From: Parabacteroides sp. PF5-6
GTDB lineage: Bacteria > Bacteroidota > Bacteroidia > Bacteroidales > Tannerellaceae
DNA length: 43,356 bases
Reading direction: 5' to 3'
Assembly: GCF_029504695.1 (NCBI RefSeq)
Contig: NZ_JAQFIN010000019.1
Coordinates: forward strand, 1 to 43,356
Positions within the stretch are counted from its first letter, which is position 1, and each line of letters starts with the position of its first letter. The notes under the pieces were generated by a model. The model saw only the letters and a list, made by a program, of their open reading frames with translations, was not told the origin of the DNA and did not search any database. Both the position numbers and the translations under genes were made by a program. Below are positions 25,142 through 32,992 of this stretch, piece by piece.

Positions 25142-28100
25142 ATGAAAACACATGTTTTACTAATCATCTCTTGTTTGTCAGTTTGGGGTATCTTAACTGG
25201 ATGTGGGCCGAAAGGAGATCTTTTTTCTCCGGCGGCAGAAAATAACTTACGTGCTCCGGCATACCCTTTGGTTACTATCGACCCTTATACCTGTGCCTGG
25301 TCGTTTACCGATCAATTGAATGAAGATCCGGTCCGGCATTGGACGGGTAAACCTCATCAGCTGGTTGGTGCTTTGCGAGTCGATGGCAAGGTGTATCGCT
25401 TTATGGGCGTTGAAGATATTCCTTTGACGACCTTCCTGCCTACGGCTGCTGCCGAGAAATGGGATGCGGCATATACGGAGAAGTCTCCTGTCGGCAATTG
25501 GATAGGTCTTGATTTTAATGAATCAGCCTGGGAAAAGGGAAAGGCGGCATTTGGTACGCCTGAGATGAAAAACCTGTCGACTATATGGAAGAGTAAAGAT
25601 ATCTGGGTGCGCCGCACTTTCGAATTGATGGAAGATTATTCGAAAGAAAAGGTCTATCTGGAATATTCACATGATGATATCTTTGAACTCTATGTCAATG
25701 GTGTGCAGGTGGTGGCTACGGATTACTGCTGGAATGACAATGTCTTATTGGAACTTTCGGATGAAGCCAAAGCAACCCTGAAACCTGGAAAGAATATCAT
25801 CGCGGCGCATTGTCATAACCGGACCGGTGGCGGTTTGGTGGATTTTGGTTTGTTTAAGAAAGAAAATATAGGCGATGTGTTCACAACGAAAGCCGTTCAG
25901 AAATCGGCCACGGTGATGCCAACACAAACCTATTATACCTTTGAATGTGGACCGGTGGAGCTGGATCTGGTATTTACCTCTCCTTTATTGATGGATGATT
26001 TGGAATTGATGTCTACTCCGATCAATTATATCTCTTACCAAGTACGGATGACTGACGGAAAGGCACATGACATACAAATGTATATGGATGCCACGCCGCA
26101 ATGGGCGCAACATACAGCGGATCAGGAAATGGAGGATACCAGCTACTTGGGAGGCGGCCCGAGCAAAATCGCTTACAGCCGTACCGGAACGGTCGAACAA
26201 CCTGTATTGAAGAAAAAAGGAGATGATATACGAATCGATTGGGGGTATTTTTATATAGCTGCCGAAAAAACGAATCAGGTAGATGTCAGTAGCGGGAATT
26301 ATTTCAGAAAGAAGAAACAATTCCTGGAAGACGGAACAGTGTCGATGCTCGGTGTCCCTGTTCAGAAAGAAAACCTGGGTGGCAATGTGTTGGCATTCAG
26401 TGAAAATCTGGGTAAAGTATCTTCTTCGGCTGCCGGTTTTATGATGATCGGTTATGACGATCTCTATGCGATCCAGTATTTCGGTGACGACCGGATGGCT
26501 TATTGGAAGCAGGACGGCAAGGTGGATATGGTCCAGGCATTGGAAAAGGCGAATGCGAACTATGCCAACGTGATGGAGCGTTGCCGGAAGTTCGACGCGC
26601 AATTGATGCGAGATGCCGAGAAGGCCGGGAATAAACAATATGCCGAACTTTGCGCTTTGGCCTATCGCCAGTCGGTTGCTGCCCATAAACTGGTGACCGA
26701 TAAGAACGGGAATCTTCTGTTCCTGTCGAAAGAAAATTTCAGTAACGGTTCGATCGGAACGGTAGATATTACCTATCCTTCGTCTCCTTTGTACTTGATC
26801 TATAATCCCGAATTACTGAAAGGAATGATGAATCCTATCTTCTATTACAGTGAAAGCGGAAAATGGAACAAACCTTTCGCGGCACACGATGTGGGTACCT
26901 ATCCCCAGGCGAACGGGCAGACCTACGGTGGTGATATGCCGGTGGAAGAGTCAGGTAATATGTTGATCCTGACTACGATCCTGGCGATGCGGGAAGGAAA
27001 TGCCAATTATGCGAAGAAACATTGGGAGGTATTGACTACCTGGGCAAATTACCTCGTGAAAGAAGGATTGGATCCGGAGAATCAGTTGTGTACGGATGAC
27101 TTTGCCGGCCATTTCGCGCATAACACCAACCTGTCGATCAAAGCGATCATGGGGATTGCCGGTTATGGAAAGCTCGCGGAGATGTTGGGCGATCAGGGAA
27201 CAGCCAATAAATATATGAATGAGGCCAAAGAGATGGCTCGCAAATGGGTATTGATGGCAAATGCGTGGGATCATTACCGTCTGACATTCGATCAGCCGAA
27301 TACCTGGAGCCAGAAATACAACCTGATCTGGGATAAGTTTTTCGGATTGGGCATCTTCCCGCCGGAAGTGGCTCAGAAAGAAATGGCTTATTACCTGACC
27401 CATCAGAACAAATATGGCCTGCCATTGGATAGCCGGAAGACTTATACCAAATCCGATTGGATCATGTGGTCGGCTTGCCTGACGGATGATCTGACGGAGT
27501 TCGATCAACTGGTTTCACTCATTTATAAATATGCCAACGAAACAACTACCCGTATGCCGCTGAGCGACTGGCATGAAACGACGAATGGCAATTCGGTTGG
27601 GTTCCGGGCGCGTTCCGTAGTCGGTGGATATTTTATGAAGATGTTGGAAGACAAGATGAAGCCGAAGAAAGCGATGAGTGCTCCTCGTCTGGCAGATGTG
27701 GAACAGCCGTTACAGACGAGCAAGTTGTTTGTGGAACTGCCCGATTATTGCCCGACCCCCGACGGAATGGCGATTGCACCGAATGGCGATTTGGTGGTTG
27801 CCTGTCCGAACTTTGCCGATATCTCCCAGCCGGCTTGTCTGATACGCATCAATAAAGAAGGAAAAGTAACGAAATGGACGGAAGTGCCTGTGTTGCCGGA
27901 AACAGGTTGGGCTTCCCCGATGGGAATTGCTTTCCATGAAAATGGCGATTTATATATCTGCGACAACCAGGGATGGAGCGGCGCGGAGAAAGCACAGAAT
28001 AAAGGACGTGTTTTACGTCTGAGATTTGAGAATGACAGGTTGACAGAAACCATTGTGGTTGCTTCAGGCATGGAGCATCCCAATGGTATTCGTATCCGTG

Positions 28101-28693
28101 AGGGTAAATTGTATGTGACGCAAAGCTCACTGTCGAAGATCAAGGATCCTTCCGGACTTTTGGTGAGCGGTGTGTATTGTTTCGATGCGAACGATCGGAA
28201 TATCAAAGTGAATAATACGTTGGAAGATAAAAACCTGTTGACTACGGTGATCACTAAAAACAAAGATGTGCAATACGGCCTGGACGGGATTGTTTTCGAT
28301 CCGCAAGGCAATTTATATGTCGGTAACTTCGGTGACGGTGCTTTGCATAAGATGGTGATGGACGCTTCCGGTAAAGTGATCTCCAGCGAAGTTTGGGCAC
28401 AAGACCCGACACAGTTGCGTACGACCGACGGGATCTGTATCGACGACGACGGAAATATCTGGATTGCCGATTTCTCAGAAAACGCGGTTGCCAAAGTCGA
28501 CAAGCAAGGTAAGATCCAACGGATTGCCCAAAGTCCCGACTGCGACGGAAGTAACGGTGGCCTCGATCAGCCAGGTGAACCGATTGTCTGGAACGGCAAA
28601 CTGATTGTCACCTGTTTCGATATCGTCACCGGCCCGGACAAAACGAATACGGGACATGACAAGCCTTTTACGATAGCACAGATAGAATTATAA
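25142..28693 (+). CDS. DUF4964/DUF5127/DUF4965-like enzyme fused to SMP-30/gluconolactonase-like domain
   Basis: 1183 residues, lipoprotein (lipobox ending at Cys21, GILTGC). Order: a DUF4964-like N-terminal segment (about 30-95, YPLVTIDPYTCAWSFTD); an inserted jelly-roll typical of glycosidase sugar-binding domains (about 115-240, WVRRTFEL...LYVNGVQV); DUF5127-like beta domain (about 265-480); a DUF4965/DUF1793-type helical barrel (about 490-840); and a C-terminal six-bladed propeller of the SMP-30/gluconolactonase/LRE type (about 857-1183) with repeats such as PMGIAFHENGDLYICDN, HPNGIRI, GLDGIVFDPQGNLYVGNF and TTDGICIDDDGNIWIADF. The first part is named after fungal glutaminase A, but in Bacteroidota it more likely acts on glycosides. 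The last part would open sugar lactones. First gene of the long operon; domain names are from memory, and the fusion is the unusual point. Confidence 0.85.
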   Translation: MKTHVLLIISCLSVWGILTGCGPKGDLFSPAAENNLRAPAYPLVTIDPYTCAWSFTDQLNEDPVRHWTGKPHQLVGALRVDGKVYRFMGVEDIPLTTFLPTAAAEKWDAAYTEKSPVGNWIGLDFNESAWEKGKAAFGTPEMKNLSTIWKSKDIWVRRTFELMEDYSKEKVYLEYSHDDIFELYVNGVQVVATDYCWNDNVLLELSDEAKATLKPGKNIIAAHCHNRTGGGLVDFGLFKKENIGDVFTTKAVQKSATVMPTQTYYTFECGPVELDLVFTSPLLMDDLELMSTPINYISYQVRMTDGKAHDIQMYMDATPQWAQHTADQEMEDTSYLGGGPSKIAYSRTGTVEQPVLKKKGDDIRIDWGYFYIAAEKTNQVDVSSGNYFRKKKQFLEDGTVSMLGVPVQKENLGGNVLAFSENLGKVSSSAAGFMMIGYDDLYAIQYFGDDRMAYWKQDGKVDMVQALEKANANYANVMERCRKFDAQLMRDAEKAGNKQYAELCALAYRQSVAAHKLVTDKNGNLLFLSKENFSNGSIGTVDITYPSSPLYLIYNPELLKGMMNPIFYYSESGKWNKPFAAHDVGTYPQANGQTYGGDMPVEESGNMLILTTILAMREGNANYAKKHWEVLTTWANYLVKEGLDPENQLCTDDFAGHFAHNTNLSIKAIMGIAGYGKLAEMLGDQGTANKYMNEAKEMARKWVLMANAWDHYRLTFDQPNTWSQKYNLIWDKFFGLGIFPPEVAQKEMAYYLTHQNKYGLPLDSRKTYTKSDWIMWSACLTDDLTEFDQLVSLIYKYANETTTRMPLSDWHETTNGNSVGFRARSVVGGYFMKMLEDKMKPKKAMSAPRLADVEQPLQTSKLFVELPDYCPTPDGMAIAPNGDLVVACPNFADISQPACLIRINKEGKVTKWTEVPVLPETGWASPMGIAFHENGDLYICDNQGWSGAEKAQNKGRVLRLRFENDRLTETIVVASGMEHPNGIRIREGKLYVTQSSLSKIKDPSGLLVSGVYCFDANDRNIKVNNTLEDKNLLTTVITKNKDVQYGLDGIVFDPQGNLYVGNFGDGALHKMVMDASGKVISSEVWAQDPTQLRTTDGICIDDDGNIWIADFSENAVAKVDKQGKIQRIAQSPDCDGSNGGLDQPGEPIVWNGKLIVTCFDIVTGPDKTNTGHDKPFTIAQIEL

Positions 28694-28762
28694 ATTATCA
28701 ATTGTAATCAGAGACGATCGTGTTATGTGTTTTATAATTAATAATTTACAATTAACAATTAT

Positions 28763-29146
28763 ATGAAAAAGTATTTATCGACATTCGCCGGGTCCGCCAT
28801 CTGTGGAGGCGCTGCCTTTGGGATCTGGCCTGAATTATGGAAAAGCTACGGCTTGATGGGCGGTTGGTTGGCCGCGACATTGATCATTGGGATCATGTGG
28901 TATCTGAATCATTACAACGGAGCGATCCGAAACCCGGAAGGGAAAGTTTGGCTCGACCAGGGATGGTGTATCGGCGCTGCCGGGATTGCCTGGGGCATCG
29001 TGCGGTTTCAGGGGGATATCTCTGCTTTCTTTTTAGCGGCTCCCACGCTGATCTGCTGTATGATCGGTGGGGCATTGGCCGGAGTTACCGTGTGGGTTAT
29101 TCGTTCTTGTCAAACCCGTTTAGATAAGGAGGAGAGTAAAATATGA
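28763..29146 (+). CDS. Small membrane protein, putative polyol transporter subunit
   Basis: 127 residues with about four hydrophobic segments (5-22, 32-50, 70-84 and 88-113). It resembles the Lin0368-type small membrane proteins annotated as putative glycerol or polyol transporter subunits; this is recalled, not computed. It overlaps the next gene by 4 bp (ATGA), a sign of a two-component transporter made in equal amounts. It is followed by kinase, dehydrogenase and aldolase genes, so import of a small polyol or ketose is a reasonable guess. Confidence 0.6.
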   Translation: MKKYLSTFAGSAICGGAAFGIWPELWKSYGLMGGWLAATLIIGIMWYLNHYNGAIRNPEGKVWLDQGWCIGAAGIAWGIVRFQGDISAFFLAAPTLICCMIGGALAGVTVWVIRSCQTRLDKEESKI

Positions 29147-29622
29147 GTGAATGGTTACAAACATACAATGAGTTATGGGGCATGTATAATGCCGGGATTA
29201 TAACCAGCATCTTCGGCGCTTTTGCCGTGACGTTTACCGTGTTGATGTGCTGGCCTAAATTAGTAAAAGACTTCGGGCCGATCGGTGGTTTTATTGCTGC
29301 CGCGCTTATTATTGGTACTTTCTGGGTGATCAATCATAAACTGCCGGGATATGGTTTCTCAACAGGATTGCTGTTGGATGCCGAGAATCTGCCGATGCAA
29401 TTCAGCCTGATCCATCAGGGAGCGCGTGGCTCCGCACCTTGGGTCGATATGGGATTTGCCATTGCTACGGGATTTGTATTTGCCGACCTATTGTGTGCCC
29501 CGAAAGGAACACGCTGGGCATTGACGAAAGAGGCATTTCCTCGCTGGGTGGTGATTGTTATCGGAGGTATTGTCGGTGGTGTATTGGTCGGGCTGACCGG
29601 CTATACGAATGCCGCCTTGTAA
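29143..29622 (+). CDS. Small membrane protein, putative polyol transporter subunit (partner)
   Basis: 159 residues with about four hydrophobic segments; the N-terminal half (GIITSIFGAFAVTFTVLMCWP...FGPIGGFIAAALIIGTFWVIN) parallels that of the preceding protein (AICGGAAFGIWPELWKSYGLMGGWLAATLIIGIMWYLNH), so the two are probably distant duplicates. The start overlaps the upstream stop, and there is an unusually good Shine-Dalgarno sequence for this group (AAGGAGGAG, 29127-29135), which supports coupled translation. Confidence 0.6.
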   Translation: MSEWLQTYNELWGMYNAGIITSIFGAFAVTFTVLMCWPKLVKDFGPIGGFIAAALIIGTFWVINHKLPGYGFSTGLLLDAENLPMQFSLIHQGARGSAPWVDMGFAIATGFVFADLLCAPKGTRWALTKEAFPRWVVIVIGGIVGGVLVGLTGYTNAAL

Positions 29623-29700
29623 AAACATTAGTCTTTTGCAAATAACACACTGGTCTTTTGTTGAAAAGGATTTAGTAAGAAATAAAGTAATAGTCCAAAA

Positions 29701-31221
29701 ATGAAATATATAATTGCTCACGATCTGGGCACGAGTGGCAACAAAGCAACCCTTTTTGATGAAGAAGGCCGGTTGGTCTGTTCGCATGTGGCGGCCTACG
29801 ATACGGTATATAAGGAGGGCAATCGGGCCGAACAGGATCCGCACGATTGGTGGCGCGCCATTGTGGAGACCACCCAGTCGCTTTTGCGTATTGTTTCTCC
29901 GAATGATATCGCGGGAATTGCCCTGAGCGGGCAGATGATGGGGTGCCTTTGTGTAGATAAAGAAGGGAATCCTCTTCGTCCGCATATGCTCTATTGCGAC
30001 CAGCGTTCGGTAAAGCAGGAAGCGGAGATGGCTGCGAAGATCGATCCGTTGCGCTTTTATGAGATTACCGGACACCGAATCAGTGCTTCCTATTCGATCG
30101 AGAAATTGATGTGGATCAAAGAAAACGAACCGGATATTTTCCGAAAAACCTATAAGATGCTCAACGCCAAGGATTATATCAATTATCGTTTGTGTGGTGT
30201 GATGGCTACCGATCCTTCGGATGCGTCGGGCACGAATGCCTACGATCTGAATCGCTGGCAATGGAGTGAAGAAATTATCGAACAGGCGGGTTTAGACCTG
30301 TCATTATTTCCCGAAGTACGCTCTTCGATCGACGTGATTGGAGAGGTAGGAGCCGGGGCGGCTAAAGAGACCGGGTTGAAAGTCGGTACGCCTGTGATTT
30401 GTGGAGGAGGTGACGGTAGTTGTGCCGGTGTGGGTGTCGGTTGTGTCTCTCCGGGTAGTTCTTATAATTACCTGGGTTCTTCGTCTTGGGTGGCATTGAC
30501 AGTGGAAAAACCCATTGTCGACGAACAACGACGCACGATGAACTGGGCGCATGTGGTGCCCGGGATGTTACATCCCTCGGGTACGATGCAAACGGCAGGT
30601 GCTTCCTACAACTGGATGGTAAACCAGCTCTGCGCCTTCGAGCAACAACAGGCGAAAACCATCGGATTGGATGTGTATGAAGTGATCGACGAGCAAATCC
30701 GGAAGTCTCCTTTGGGTGCTAATAAGTTAGTATTTCTTCCTTATTTATTAGGTGAACGTACGCCACGCTGGAATGTGGATGCGAAAGGTGCTTTTGTCGG
30801 TCTGACACTGGGACATACCCATGGCGATATGTTACGGGCGGTGATGGAAGGCATCACGATGAACCTGGGGCTTATCGTAAACATCTTCCGTAACCATGTG
30901 CCGATCGATACAATGACGGTGATTGGTGGTGGTGCGAAGAATCCGATCTGGCAGCAGATGATGGCGGATATCTATCAGTCAGAAATCCTGATCCCTAATT
31001 ATCTGGAGGAAGCCACTTCGATGGGTGCTGCTGTATTGGCAGGCATTGGCTCCGGCCTATTTAAGGACTTCAGCGTGATCGACCGCTTTATCCATATCCA
31101 AAAGCGAGTGACGCCTATTGCGGAAAACGTAGAGAAATACAAATGGCTGATGCCGGTCTTCGATCAAACCTATCAGGCACTGACAGGCGTTTATACAGAG
31201 CTTGCTGCTCTTAAATTATGA
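29701..31221 (+). CDS. FGGY-family carbohydrate kinase, xylulokinase-like
   Basis: 506 residues, full length for FGGY kinases. The N-terminal phosphate loop is HDLGTSGNKATLFD (7-20); GIALSGQMMGCLCVD (about 77-91) is the substrate region typical of the xylulokinase branch (there usually GQMHG); VIGGGAKNPIWQQMMADI (about 401-418) is the C-terminal FGGY signature. It phosphorylates a ketose or polyol in the cytoplasm. It follows the small membrane pair by 78 bp and precedes the dehydrogenase by 20 bp. The exact sugar (xylulose, erythrulose, ribulose or other) cannot be decided. Confidence 0.88.
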   Translation: MKYIIAHDLGTSGNKATLFDEEGRLVCSHVAAYDTVYKEGNRAEQDPHDWWRAIVETTQSLLRIVSPNDIAGIALSGQMMGCLCVDKEGNPLRPHMLYCDQRSVKQEAEMAAKIDPLRFYEITGHRISASYSIEKLMWIKENEPDIFRKTYKMLNAKDYINYRLCGVMATDPSDASGTNAYDLNRWQWSEEIIEQAGLDLSLFPEVRSSIDVIGEVGAGAAKETGLKVGTPVICGGGDGSCAGVGVGCVSPGSSYNYLGSSSWVALTVEKPIVDEQRRTMNWAHVVPGMLHPSGTMQTAGASYNWMVNQLCAFEQQQAKTIGLDVYEVIDEQIRKSPLGANKLVFLPYLLGERTPRWNVDAKGAFVGLTLGHTHGDMLRAVMEGITMNLGLIVNIFRNHVPIDTMTVIGGGAKNPIWQQMMADIYQSEILIPNYLEEATSMGAAVLAGIGSGLFKDFSVIDRFIHIQKRVTPIAENVEKYKWLMPVFDQTYQALTGVYTELAALKL

Positions 31222-31241
31222 ATAATGAATTATGAAATAAA

Positions 31242-32276
31242 ATGAAAACTGTAATTGTAACAACCCCCGGCCATATAGAAATCCAGGAAGTCGCTATTCC
31301 TGAAATATCCCCTTACCAGGCATTGGTAAAGACCGAGATGGTCGCTTTCTGTAATGCCACTGACAGCAAATTGATCGCCGGTAAATTCCCCGGTGAAGAA
31401 ACCTATCCGATGGCATTGGGCCATGAAAATGTAGGCATTGTCGAAAAAATAGGCAGTAAAGTGAAAAACTTCGCCGTGGGCGACCGTGTGATCGGTGGCC
31501 TTATCTCCTCGTTTGGTGAAAACGGGCCGCATAGTGCCTGGGGTGGCTTCAGCGAGTATGTCGTGGTGAACGACTTTGAGGTCTTGAAAGAAGAAGGTTT
31601 GGCAACACCCGAGCAGGGCTGTTGGGATAGCTTCGAAATCCAGAATCGGATTCCTGCCGATATCCCTGCCGAAGAAGGCGTGATTGCCTGTACATGGCGT
31701 GAGGTATTGGGTGCTTTCAAGGATTTCCGCCTGGAACCGGGAAAGAAGGTGTTAATTTTTGGCTCCGGCCCTGTGGGACTTAGTTTTGTGAAGTTAGGCA
31801 AGCTCTTTGGATTAGGGCAGGTCGATATTGTTGATATGTTGCCCGAGAAGTTGGCCATAGCCAAGCGGATGGGAGCCGATAATACCTATACACCCGATCA
31901 GGTGGCAAGTGCTGAATTTATAGCCGCTACCAATCGTTCGTATGATGCGGTGATCGATGCCGTCGGGTTGGAATCGATTGTCAATAGCGGATTGGCATTA
32001 TTGAAGATGGCGGGCGATCTGTGTGTCTATGGTGTGATGACTAAAAGCCCGTTGATCGACTTGACGAAAGCACCTTTGAACTTTGAATTACATATCCATC
32101 AATGGCCAACTCGCTCGGAAGAGAAGGCTGCAATGACGACTCTCTCCCAATGGATCCGGGAAGGTAAATTATCCGCATCCGAATTTATCTCCCATCGGTT
32201 TAAGATGGAGCAGATTCTGGATGCGTTCGACGCGATTAAAAGAGGTGAAGTAATCAAAACTGTAATGACATTTTAA
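31242..32276 (+). CDS. MDR-family zinc-type alcohol/polyol dehydrogenase
   Basis: 344 residues, medium-chain dehydrogenase/reductase. Catalytic zinc ligands are likely Cys37 (AFCNATD), His61 and Glu62 (GHEN). The Rossmann loop is GSGPVG (174-179). The usual four-cysteine structural zinc lobe is missing: the corresponding stretch, GLISSFGENGPHSAWGGFSEY, has no cysteines. This points to a less common subgroup. It would oxidise a polyol or sugar with NAD(P). It sits between the kinase and DeoC (12 bp), matching a dehydrogenase-kinase-aldolase pathway. Confidence 0.85.
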   Translation: MKTVIVTTPGHIEIQEVAIPEISPYQALVKTEMVAFCNATDSKLIAGKFPGEETYPMALGHENVGIVEKIGSKVKNFAVGDRVIGGLISSFGENGPHSAWGGFSEYVVVNDFEVLKEEGLATPEQGCWDSFEIQNRIPADIPAEEGVIACTWREVLGAFKDFRLEPGKKVLIFGSGPVGLSFVKLGKLFGLGQVDIVDMLPEKLAIAKRMGADNTYTPDQVASAEFIAATNRSYDAVIDAVGLESIVNSGLALLKMAGDLCVYGVMTKSPLIDLTKAPLNFELHIHQWPTRSEEKAAMTTLSQWIREGKLSASEFISHRFKMEQILDAFDAIKRGEVIKTVMTF

Positions 32277-32288
32277 AAAGAAAACAAC

Positions 32289-32990
32289 ATGGAACAAGTA
32301 GTAGCAAATTTATCAGTAAAAGATTTAGCCGGAATGATCGACCATACCTTTCTGAAACCGTATGGTACGGCTGCCGACATTGAAAAACTATGCGCCGAAG
32401 CCGATCAGTATGGTTTCGCTATGGTCGCTATCAATCCGGCTGAAGTAACCACTTGTGCTTCTCTATTGAAGAGTTCTGCTGTCCGGGTGGGAGCCGCTAT
32501 TGGTTTCCCCTTAGGGCAGACAACGACCGAATGTAAAGCGTTCGAAACACGCGATTCCATTGAAAAAGGGGCTACAGAGATTGATACTGTTATCAATATC
32601 CGTGCCTTGCAGAAAGGACAATTGGATATTGTGAAAAGAGAAATTGAAGATATGGTTTCTATCTGCCGGCCGGCCGGTGTGATCTGTAAAGTGATCCTTG
32701 AAACCTGTTACCTGACAGATGAAGAGAAAGAAACAGTTTGCCGCATCGCTAAAGAGGCAGGAGTCGATTTCGTGAAAACATCAACCGGCTTCGGTACAAG
32801 CGGTGCAACAGTGCACGATATCGCATTGATGCGCCGGGTTGTCGGCCCGGATCTTGGAGTAAAAGCCTCCGGTGGCGTACGCGACCTGGAATCGGCATTG
32901 GCGATGATTAAAGCGGGAGCTACCCGTATCGGTACCTCCAGTGGGGTAGCTATTGTGGAAGCATATATGAAAATGAAAGAAGGGAAATAA
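32289..32990 (+). CDS. deoC: Deoxyribose-phosphate aldolase family protein
   Basis: 233 residues, class I aldolase of the DeoC/DERA type. The Schiff-base lysine is Lys163 in VDFVKTSTGFG, the proton relay is Asp99 in EIDTVIN and Lys192 in GVKASGGVR, and the phosphate site is GTSSGVA. DERA splits 2-deoxyribose 5-phosphate to glyceraldehyde 3-phosphate and acetaldehyde. Here there is no nucleoside gene near; the gene is embedded 2 bp before an HzsA-like gene. It may therefore act on the phosphorylated product of the upstream kinase, not on deoxyribose 5-phosphate. That is inference. Confidence 0.9.
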   Translation: MEQVVANLSVKDLAGMIDHTFLKPYGTAADIEKLCAEADQYGFAMVAINPAEVTTCASLLKSSAVRVGAAIGFPLGQTTTECKAFETRDSIEKGATEIDTVINIRALQKGQLDIVKREIEDMVSICRPAGVICKVILETCYLTDEEKETVCRIAKEAGVDFVKTSTGFGTSGATVHDIALMRRVVGPDLGVKASGGVRDLESALAMIKAGATRIGTSSGVAIVEAYMKMKEGK

Positions 32991-32992
32991 GA

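Noticed and set aside
27745-28503. 252-codon minus-strand frame
   Set aside because: Opposite the lactonase-like domain; no start context, no domain.
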